Origin: Methylococcaceae bacterium
Lineage (GTDB): Bacteria; Pseudomonadota; Gammaproteobacteria; Methylococcales; Methylomonadaceae
Direction: 5' to 3'
NCBI GenBank assembly: GCA_003542275.1
Contig: DPKY01000082.1
Span: 2,302-14,510, forward strand
DNA: 12,209 nt
Numbering within the stretch: the first letter of the stretch is position 1; each line of letters begins with the position of its first letter. This document shows, piece by piece, positions 7,253-12,209 of this stretch. Below the pieces are notes generated by a model. The model was given only the letters and a program-made list of their open reading frames with translations. It had not been told where the DNA came from and did not search any database. Both the position numbers and the translations under genes were made by a program.

Positions 7253-8119
7253 ATGACGCAAACCGCTGGTACACTCTACATTGTTGCAACACCCATTGGC
7301 AATTTAGCTGATATGACGTTTCGCGCAGTAGAGACGCTAAAAAGTGTTGATTTTATTGCCGCTGAAGACACACGTCACGTCAAAATGTTGATGCAGCATT
7401 ATGGTATTAGTAATAAAGTGATTGCGCTACACCAGCATAACGAAGACAAAGCCTCACAGGGTATTGTTGAAAAATTACGCGAGGGACTGTCTATTGCATT
7501 GGTGTCTGATGCAGGCACGCCACTCATTAGCGACCCGGGTATGCCTGTGGTGCGGGCGGTACATGAAGCGAAATTGCGCGTTGTGCCTATTCCTGGTGCC
7601 TGCGCGTTAATTACGGCTTTATCTGCGACGGGCGTTGCCATTACGCCTTTTACGTTTGAAGGTTTCGCGCCACGCACTGCCAGCGCAAGACAGACTTTTT
7701 TTAAAGCGCGGGAAAATAATGAAACAACGTGGGTGTTTTATGAATCGTGTCATCGCATTTTGGCGTGTTTACAGGACATGGCAAGCGTGTTGTCTTGCGA
7801 GCGTTCCATTGTCATTGCCCGCGAATTGACTAAATTGCATGAAACGATTGTGAAATTACCGCTTGGTGAGATGCTGGCGTTAGTTGAACGTGAGGAGACG
7901 ATGCGCAAGGGGGAATTTGTTGTTATCGTTGAGGGGGCGCCAAAAATCACCGACGTAGATAGCGAATTATCCGCTGAGCATGAGCGTGTTTTGGCGTTAT
8001 TGCTTGCGGAATGTCGCCTTAAGCAAGCGGTCTCACTGGCCGTTGCGTTGACTGGCGCGAAGAAAAAAGCGCTTTATCAAAAAGCACTTGAGATAAATGC
8101 GGCGCTTCACGACGCTTAG
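7253..8119 (+). CDS. rsmI: 16S rRNA (cytidine(1402)-2'-O)-methyltransferase
   Basis: Methylates the 2'-OH of C1402 in the decoding centre of 16S rRNA using SAM. The 288-aa product matches E. coli RsmI in length (286 aa) when ATG at 7253 is used; a longer frame from 7142 would overlap yraN and adds residues foreign to the family. An AAAGAAG stretch lies just upstream. The tetrapyrrole-methylase fold is shown by GTLYIVATPIGNLAD (6-20), AEDTR (37-41), VSDAGTPLISDPG (84-96), PIPGACALI (112-120), FTFEGFAPR and ARELTKLHE. FYESCHR (162-168) replaces the usual YESPHR, a proline-to-cysteine change. The C-terminal region (about 240-288) has the usual helical KQA...K...YQKAL segment. Confidence 0.96.
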   Translation: MTQTAGTLYIVATPIGNLADMTFRAVETLKSVDFIAAEDTRHVKMLMQHYGISNKVIALHQHNEDKASQGIVEKLREGLSIALVSDAGTPLISDPGMPVVRAVHEAKLRVVPIPGACALITALSATGVAITPFTFEGFAPRTASARQTFFKARENNETTWVFYESCHRILACLQDMASVLSCERSIVIARELTKLHETIVKLPLGEMLALVEREETMRKGEFVVIVEGAPKITDVDSELSAEHERVLALLLAECRLKQAVSLAVALTGAKKKALYQKALEINAALHDA

Positions 8120-8137
8120 TGCTTGTTTTTTTAGGTT

Positions 8138-8995
8138 TTACGCCTCAGATTGAATTTGAGCGGCAGTTAAACCTGTAAAATGACAAACCATTGCCATATC
8201 CAAACCATTAGCAAGCATTTCGTGGGCGATTTTTTGTTTAGCTAACAATTCACCTTGTGCGATTCCTTCTTTTAAGCCTTCTTTTAAACCTTCTTGTAAT
8301 CCTGCCTTTAGCCCTTCTTCACGGCCTTCTTCACGCGACTCTTGTTTGTGTTTTTCGATATTGTATTCTTCAATCATCCAAAAACGCTCTTCAGGGGTGA
8401 TACCATCTTTTTCAATGTGGTCAATGATTTTTTCAATTTCAGGCAAATGAAATGACGTCTCATCAACGGTGCCTTTTAAGCTGTCATCAATTACACGCAA
8501 CCATTCCCGATACACTTCCGGCGTTTTATCATTCATGTATTTGGGGCAAAGATAAATGATTTTGTGAGGAATTTCGCCAAGCGGCTTGCCATCGGCATCT
8601 TTTGGGTCAAAATCAATGACCGATACAGGCACTTTGTGTTTATCACCCGACGTTAACACCACAATCGTGTAAACGGCTAACGGGGGTTTATAATCAAACC
8701 AATCTCTCACTTGCTCAAGTACCGCCAAGCAGTGATAATGTAGAAAACGATCGTAATGATCGGAATCACGTCGGTGTTGAATATCCACAATAACGCGGTT
8801 TTTTTTATCTTCTGCATATAAATCAAAACGCGGTTTGATATTTCCAATTAACGTATCAAACTCTTTTTCCGTTTCGACTTTATCAATTTCAATGTTGATG
8901 CCTAAAATATCACGCACAAATCCAGTAAACACCTCCACATCACAAAAGGCTTTTTTAAAAATTACGCCATAGCGTAAAGAGGCAACTTGTTTCAT
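8138..8995 (-). CDS. Rpn-family PD-(D/E)XK nuclease / putative transposase
   Basis: A 285-aa protein of the Rpn (recombination-promoting nuclease, YhgA-like) family, which are DNA endonucleases often present in many copies. ATG at 8995 is preferred over the in-frame GTG at 9001 because AGGA sits 7 bases before the ATG but only 1 base before the GTG. The family opening is seen in LRYGVIFKKAF (8-18). The nuclease core has FDLYAED (D58) and VIVDIQHR, in which D71 and Q73 form a D-x-Q in place of the more common E-x-Q. RFLHYH follows at 83-88. Residues 222-249 are a run of x-x-E/A-G tetrads encoded by a 12-bp repeat. The C-terminus AHEMLANGLDMAMVCHFTGLTAAQIQ is the usual family tail with a short HTH-like motif. 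No inverted repeats or target duplications flank it. Activity with an aspartate at the third catalytic position is plausible for this fold but unproven here. Confidence 0.88.
   Translation of the reverse strand: MKQVASLRYGVIFKKAFCDVEVFTGFVRDILGINIEIDKVETEKEFDTLIGNIKPRFDLYAEDKKNRVIVDIQHRRDSDHYDRFLHYHCLAVLEQVRDWFDYKPPLAVYTIVVLTSGDKHKVPVSVIDFDPKDADGKPLGEIPHKIIYLCPKYMNDKTPEVYREWLRVIDDSLKGTVDETSFHLPEIEKIIDHIEKDGITPEERFWMIEEYNIEKHKQESREEGREEGLKAGLQEGLKEGLKEGIAQGELLAKQKIAHEMLANGLDMAMVCHFTGLTAAQIQSEA
8265..8336 (-). repeat. Six 12-bp tandem repeats in the Rpn gene
   Basis: Six adjacent 12-base units begin on the plus strand CCTTCTTTTAAG, CCTTCTTTTAAA, CCTTCTTGTAAT, CCTGCCTTTAGC, CCTTCTTCACGG and CCTTCTTCACGC. 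They encode EG-containing tetrads (EGRE, EGLK, AGLQ, EGLK, EGLK and the like). Because 12 is a multiple of three, gain or loss of a unit keeps the frame and changes only the length of the helical segment. Confidence 0.85.
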
Positions 8996-9101
8996 TGGCA
9001 CGTCCTGAATGTAAAAACATGAAAAAATAATTCGCTTGCGCAGACCGTTAGCGCTGGCCTATTCCCACACTTTAACAGAAAGCGTTTAAAACCCAAACAG
9101 C

Positions 9102-9150
9102 CTAAAACAAAAGAGCCAACGTGTTCACCACGTTGGCTCTTTTGTTTTAG
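9102..9150. terminator. Strong bidirectional intrinsic terminator
   Basis: A perfect inverted repeat has two 22-base arms (9102-9123 and 9129-9150) and a 5-base loop TTCAC. The core is GAGCCAACGTG/CACGTTGGCTC, with outer A-tract and T-tract (CTTTTGTTTT) on both strands, so it forms a U-tailed hairpin in either direction. It lies 31 bases after the stop of the TIGR04073-type gene (minus strand) and separates it from the Rpn gene downstream. Confidence 0.92.
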
Positions 9151-9180
9151 ATTATTTATCTGCGTGGAAACGACAGAAAA

Positions 9181-9543
9181 TTAGCGAAGATTTGCGTGAA
9201 ATGTTGAACTTTTATTGAAATCGTTCCACACATATTCGGGTTCAACAAGGGTTTTTGTTGGGATTGGACTGGTAATTACATCAAAAATCCCTGAAGACGT
9301 GCGGCCTAATGTGTCGAGTGTTCCTGTAATCAGTCCACTGGTACCGCCTGCAATATAGCCCATTTTTTCACTGTTATTGTGAATATTTTTAGGCACTTCT
9401 GCAACGCCCATAAACAGATTTGAAAAACCACGTTCAAATTTATGTCCCACGCTGCTTAGGTAGCCTTCCTCTGCAAATGAGGACGGTACATACGCCGCGC
9501 TTGTCAACGCGAGCATTAACATCAATTTTTTAGATAATTTCAT
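9181..9543 (-). CDS. Small exported protein, TIGR04073 (exosortase system-associated) family
   Basis: A 120-aa protein; ATG at 9543 is chosen because AAGGAGG lies 5 bases before it, an almost ideal ribosome binding site. Residues 1-24 are a signal peptide (MKLSKKLMLMLALTSAAY, cleavage after SSFA), giving a 96-residue mature protein. The mature part shows the pattern I associate with TIGR04073: KFERGFSNLFMGVAEVPKNI (35-54), a glycine-rich stretch GYIAGGTSGLITGTLDTLGR (62-81), SGIFDVITSPIP (84-95) and EPEYVWNDF (101-109). The function of the family is unknown; the name comes from co-occurrence with exosortase systems, none of which is visible in this window. The gene is probably monocistronic, with its own promoter and a strong terminator, which suggests high expression. 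Confidence 0.75.
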   Translation of the reverse strand: MKLSKKLMLMLALTSAAYVPSSFAEEGYLSSVGHKFERGFSNLFMGVAEVPKNIHNNSEKMGYIAGGTSGLITGTLDTLGRTSSGIFDVITSPIPTKTLVEPEYVWNDFNKSSTFHANLR

Positions 9544-9565
9544 TCTTGCCTCCTTATTGTTTTTG

Positions 9566-9575
9566 TAAGCGCTTA
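9566..9575. promoter_or_regulatory. Palindrome TAAGCGCTTA at the presumed transcription start
   Basis: A perfect 10-base palindrome sits just downstream of the -10 of the TIGR04073-type gene and before its ribosome binding site. A repressor site is possible, but a chance palindrome of this size is not rare. Confidence 0.2.
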
Positions 9576-9577
9576 AC

Positions 9578-9606
9578 ATTGTGGCAATAAGCATAAGCGA
9601 TGTCAA
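9578..9606 (-). promoter_or_regulatory. Promoter for the TIGR04073-type gene
   Basis: On the minus strand a perfect TTGACA (9601-9606) is followed after 17 bases by CACAAT (9578-9583), four of six to consensus. The -10 lies about 35 bases before the start codon. A 10-base palindrome TAAGCGCTTA (9566-9575) lies at the expected transcription start and could be an operator. Confidence 0.55.
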
Positions 9607-9634
9607 AAACTATTGTTATGCTTTCCCACGCGGC

Positions 9635-10717
9635 TTAATTGGGCAGACCAAAGCGAATAATTTTGGAAAAATCCACGGCGTTCAAACTCGCCCCACCCAC
9701 CAGCGCCCCATCAACGCCAGCGAGTTGCATGATGTCGCTGATATTATCGGGTTTCACATTACCGCCGTAGAGAATGCGCACACGCGCAGCCACTTGTTCG
9801 CCGTATAAATCCATTAGTAAATTACGAATAAAATCATGGACTTCAGAAATTTGATCAAGTGGCGCAGGTTTAGCACCTTCGCCAATAGCCCAAATGGGCT
9901 CGTAGGCAATGATAATTTCAGGCATCGTCGGACGCGCCACGCCTTCAAGCCCAATGCGTATTTGACGCTCAAGCAATTCAAAGGTTTCGTGTGCCCGCCG
10001 CGCTTCGCGGTTTTCACCGCAACAAAAAATGACTTGAAGCCCATTGGCCAGCGCGGCGTGGACTTTGCGTTGAATCGCCTCGTCACTTTCCCCCGCACGT
10101 TCATTGAGTTCATGCTCTAAAAATTTTTCTAAGCCTTCAAGCACATCATTGTTGGCTTGTTCGAGTAGATGAGAAATAGCGGAGATAATTTTAATATCAG
10201 GATTTTCACGCTGGCTTAAACGGCGATGTGAATGCGTGAGAAAGTCTTTGGATAAACGCCGCGCGACGCTTGAGCTGAATCCAAAATACTTGCCTAAGTT
10301 CGCGCGTCTATCTGAATGGCCAATAATCACGCGGTCAACACCAATTGCTGCCAGCATATCGGCTGAAATTTCACCCGTAAACGCGCCTTTGGATTCAAAA
10401 AACGTGTCTTGCGCGAGTAAAAATACATTTCGGCCAATGCCGTATTCACGTTGCAAAAAATCGGGCTCAATATAATCTGCCAACGTAGATAATCCTGTGA
10501 AAGGCGGCGCAAAGCCCATGTCCACATCACGCACATCACGGCATAAATCAAAAATACGCGCCGCCAGCGCCACGCCCGCGCGAGGAATTAAATTCATTTT
10601 CCAATTCCCCGCTAAAAAGGGGCGAATGGCGCGGGGGTCAGCGTGTTCAGCGGGCGTTTTGCGCCACTGATTAGCGGTGCGTTGACGGTAATAATTACGG
10701 TAAAGCGGTGTGGTCAT
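9635..10717 (-). CDS. Divergent triosephosphate isomerase homologue with large insertion
   Basis: A TIM-barrel isomerase of 360 aa; ordinary triosephosphate isomerases are about 250 aa. Recognisable in order: a 33-residue N-terminal extension, FLAGNWKMN (34-42, with N38 and K40), GAFTGEISADMLAAIGVDRVIIGHSDRR (catalytic H134), KVHAALANGLQVIFCCGE (218-235), IIAYEPIWAIGEGA (catalytic E273) and LYGGNVKP...VDGALVGGASLN. The invariant GHSERR is GHSDRR. The loop-6 AIGTGK is AIGEGAKPA and YGGSV is YGGNV. About 66 residues (141-207) are inserted between GHSDRR-AN and AGESDE. The family reaction is dihydroxyacetone phosphate to glyceraldehyde 3-phosphate, but these changes leave room for another sugar-phosphate substrate, as with erythrulose-phosphate isomerases. 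No secG follows, unlike many gammaproteobacterial tpiA genes. I therefore give no symbol, though it could be the only TPI of this organism. Its upstream region is shared with the flavin reductase gene. Confidence 0.85.
   Translation of the reverse strand: MTTPLYRNYYRQRTANQWRKTPAEHADPRAIRPFLAGNWKMNLIPRAGVALAARIFDLCRDVRDVDMGFAPPFTGLSTLADYIEPDFLQREYGIGRNVFLLAQDTFFESKGAFTGEISADMLAAIGVDRVIIGHSDRRANLGKYFGFSSSVARRLSKDFLTHSHRRLSQRENPDIKIISAISHLLEQANNDVLEGLEKFLEHELNERAGESDEAIQRKVHAALANGLQVIFCCGENREARRAHETFELLERQIRIGLEGVARPTMPEIIIAYEPIWAIGEGAKPAPLDQISEVHDFIRNLLMDLYGEQVAARVRILYGGNVKPDNISDIMQLAGVDGALVGGASLNAVDFSKIIRFGLPN
10097..10297 (-). other. Insertion of about 66 residues in the TIM homologue
   Basis: This stretch encodes residues 141-207, between the catalytic-histidine motif and the usual FGE(T/S)DE segment, which resumes as AGESDE. 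It contains the pieces YFGFSSSVARRLSKDFLTHS, HRRLSQREN and ISHLLEQANNDVLEGLEKFL, apparently mostly helical and charged. Base composition looks like the rest of the gene by eye, and there are no repeats at its ends. Confidence 0.7.
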
Positions 10718-10749
10718 AACGGTAGCGACAGGAAATCCATAAAGTGCCT

Positions 10750-10778
10750 ATTTTGAACGCTTACACGCGTGAGGACAA
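10750..10778 (-). promoter_or_regulatory. Candidate promoter for the TIM homologue
   Basis: On the minus strand TTGTCC (10773-10778) and CAAAAT (10750-10755) are spaced by 17 bases, each four of six to consensus, about 35-60 bases before the start codon. It lies back to back with the flavin reductase promoter. Confidence 0.4.
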
Positions 10779-10787
10779 TGGTATAAT
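10779..10787 (+). promoter_or_regulatory. Extended -10 promoter for flavin reductase-rmuC
   Basis: TGGTATAAT is a perfect extended -10 (TGn plus TATAAT at 10782-10787), 38 bases before the ATG at 10825. No good -35 is seen at normal spacing, which fits the extended -10 class. Confidence 0.6.
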
Positions 10788-10824
10788 CACGCGCTATACT
10801 GAATTTTTGATAGAGGAATACAAA

Positions 10825-11313
10825 ATGGCAATTGATGCAACGCAATTTAAACAAGCTATGCGTTTATGGGCAAGTGGCGTGACAGTACTCACAACGCATT
10901 CAACGCAGCACGGTTTGCAAGGCATGACGGTTTCGGCTTTTTCAAGCGTATCGGCAGAGCCGCCGCTAGTGCTATGCTGTTTGAATGGTGAAACCGAAAC
11001 GAGTGCGGGCATTGATCTCAGTGCGTGTTTTGGCGTGAATATATTAAGTGAGGCGCAACAGGGCGTTTCTAATCAATTTGCAGGCGGCAGCAGTTATGAA
11101 GCGCGTTTTGCGGCGAATCCGTGGCATACGGCTGTAACGGGCGCACCGTTACTGACTGAAAGTTTGATGTCGCTAGATTGCACGGTAGTGGAGAAAGTGC
11201 GGGCGGGGTCGCATTGGATTTTGATTGGTGAAGTGCAGCATTGTGAGATGCGCGAAGGTAATCCGTTGCTGTATTTTAATGCCAATTACCGTGAATTAGC
11301 GCCGTTAGCCTAA
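10825..11313 (+). CDS. Flavin reductase-like, FMN-binding split-barrel protein
   Basis: A 162-aa protein of the flavin reductase domain family (HpaC/ActVB type), which reduces FMN or FAD with NAD(P)H, often for a partner monooxygenase. ATG at 10825 has GAGGA 7 bases upstream and gives the family's usual length; a longer frame from 10744 would cover the promoter. Motifs in order: MRLWASGVTVLTT (12-24), GMTVSAFSSVSAEPPLVL (33-50), FGVNILSEAQQGVSNQFA (69-86), GAPLL..SLMSLDC (107-119), GSHWILIGEV (128-137) and PLLYFNANYREL (147-158). The Asn at 72 and the Ser/Ala-rich loop at 37-43 fit the flavin-binding region. No monooxygenase is encoded nearby, so the partner and true substrate are unknown. 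The gene is followed after 9 bases by rmuC, so the two are likely co-transcribed. Confidence 0.85.
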   Translation: MAIDATQFKQAMRLWASGVTVLTTHSTQHGLQGMTVSAFSSVSAEPPLVLCCLNGETETSAGIDLSACFGVNILSEAQQGVSNQFAGGSSYEARFAANPWHTAVTGAPLLTESLMSLDCTVVEKVRAGSHWILIGEVQHCEMREGNPLLYFNANYRELAPLA

Positions 11314-11322
11314 ATTTTATTG

Positions 11323-12209
11323 ATGCAATTTTCAATGATGCAGGCGGTGAGTGTCTTGCTTGGCCTTGGGCTGGGCAGTGGGGCGAGTGTGTTGTTTTTG
11401 CGCTCGCGCTTTGCGGCGACGCTGGCAGCATCGCTCAGTGAGCGTGACAGGAATCAAGCGCGGCTTGAGGAGCGTATTCAAAATTTGCAGGAAGAAAATC
11501 ATCGGCTAGGGCGCGTGATTGATGAAAATGCTGACGATTTCCATGCGCTACGAATGCAATTAACGCACGCGCAATATGACGTCGCCCAGCTCACCGAGCG
11601 AGTCAGTCGCGTGGGCGTGCTGGAAAGTGAAAAAGCGCAGCTTATTGTGCAAAAAGAGGCGCTCACCGCACAAATGAGTGATTTGTTCGCGCAGGTCGCC
11701 ACGTTAACCACGCAGCGCGACGCCGAGGCGTTGCAGAGTGCAGAAAAACTGGCACTCCTCAGTGACGCAAAAGATGCGTTGAGCCATCAGTTTCAAGTGC
11801 TGGCCAATAGCATTTTTGAAGAGAAAAGTCGCCAATTTAGCGCTCAAAATCAAACCCACCTAGACAGTCTTCTCGAGCCACTTAAAACGAAACTCTATGA
11901 ATTTCAAGGCAAAGTAGAAGAAGTGTATGTGCAAGAAAGTAAAGACCGTAGCGCACTCGCCCAGCAAGTGAGGCAGTTGATGGAATTAAATCAGCAATTG
12001 TCCAGCGATGCACACAATTTAACCAACGCCCTCAAAGGGCAAGCCAAAACGCAGGGAAATTGGGGCGAGTTTATTTTAGAACGCGTGTTGGAAAATGCAG
12101 GACTGGTCAAAGGCAATCATTACAGCACACAAGAGAGCCATACGCGCGAGGATGGGAGTCGTGCGCAACCGGATGTGATTGTGTATTTACCTGAAAGCAA
12201 GCACGTTGT
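11323..12209 (+). CDS. rmuC: DNA recombination protein RmuC (3' end cut by window edge)
   Basis: The frame is open for 295 codons to the right edge, so the C-terminus is absent. Residues 7-26 form a hydrophobic N-terminal segment (AVSVLLGLGLGSGASVLFL), a likely membrane anchor. Residues about 35-160 are a long coiled coil rich in E, Q, R and L. The start of the conserved RmuC domain follows, with LLEPLKTKLYEFQGKVEE (183-200), the hallmark GNWGEFILERVLENAGL (245-261), NHYSTQ and DGSRAQPDVIVYLPESKHV. RmuC proteins carry a PD-(D/E)XK-like nuclease fold and limit inversions and other rearrangements at inverted repeats in E. coli; the catalytic part is mostly beyond the edge. ATG at 11323 was chosen, but ATG codons at 11335 and 11338 are also possible and no clear ribosome binding site separates them. 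Confidence 0.93.
   Translation, partial: MQFSMMQAVSVLLGLGLGSGASVLFLRSRFAATLAASLSERDRNQARLEERIQNLQEENHRLGRVIDENADDFHALRMQLTHAQYDVAQLTERVSRVGVLESEKAQLIVQKEALTAQMSDLFAQVATLTTQRDAEALQSAEKLALLSDAKDALSHQFQVLANSIFEEKSRQFSAQNQTHLDSLLEPLKTKLYEFQGKVEEVYVQESKDRSALAQQVRQLMELNQQLSSDAHNLTNALKGQAKTQGNWGEFILERVLENAGLVKGNHYSTQESHTREDGSRAQPDVIVYLPESKHV

Noticed and set aside
8117..8132. T-run after the rsmI stop as a terminator
   Set aside because: Seven T bases are present, but no stable stem directly precedes them; only 3-bp pairings could be drawn.
8120..9101. Rpn gene as a discrete transposable element
   Set aside because: No terminal inverted repeats or target-site duplications were found by eye on either side, and the family usually lacks them.
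10744..10824. Longer flavin reductase start at 10744
   Set aside because: It would translate through the extended -10 promoter, and the ATG at 10825 has a good Shine-Dalgarno and gives the usual family length.

Overview
The window looks like chromosomal DNA of a gammaproteobacterium. The evidence is the neighbourhood mltD / YafS-type methyltransferase / rnhA, the pair yraN / rsmI, and protein sequences of gammaproteobacterial type. The mix of a two-partner-secretion (TpsA) exoprotein with an MBG-like domain, a secreted FecR-domain protein, an Rpn-type nuclease and a small TIGR04073-type secreted protein recalls sulfur-oxidising or filamentous Thiotrichales/Beggiatoa-like genomes. That placement is a guess from gene content only.

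Left part (1-3872, minus strand): a surface or secretion operon. A large TpsA-like filamentous-haemagglutinin exoprotein (869 aa) is followed, with a 4-base ATGA overlap, by a secreted protein with two tandem FecR domains that runs off the left edge. The second gene is open from 1266 to base 1 and has no stop inside the window. A TpsB transporter is not present here and may lie beyond the edge.

Middle-left (4048-6841): a housekeeping block. The YafS-like methyltransferase and rnhA are co-directional and overlap by 11 bases. They diverge from the lipoprotein lytic transglycosylase mltD, and the two divergent promoters appear to share an overlapping -10 region. The gloB gene usually found between mltD and yafS in Enterobacteria is missing. 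mltD converges on yraN through a GC-rich hairpin.

Middle (6839-8119): yraN (minus) and rsmI (plus) diverge with only 42 bases between start codons. The lpoA gene that separates them in E. coli is absent.

Right part (8138-12209): an Rpn-family PD-(D/E)XK nuclease with a 12-bp repeat in its C-terminal coding region; a perfect 22-bp-stem terminator; a small exported TIGR04073-type protein with a strong promoter and ribosome binding site; and a strongly divergent triosephosphate-isomerase homologue of 360 aa, with an insertion of about 66 residues after the catalytic histidine motif and an E-to-D change in that motif. Divergent from it are a flavin reductase and rmuC (DNA recombination protein, cut by the right edge).

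No rRNA, tRNA, CRISPR array, insertion sequence or prophage was seen, and no gene-free stretch reaches 300 bases. The items that look most unusual are the TIM homologue and the coupled TpsA/double-FecR pair.
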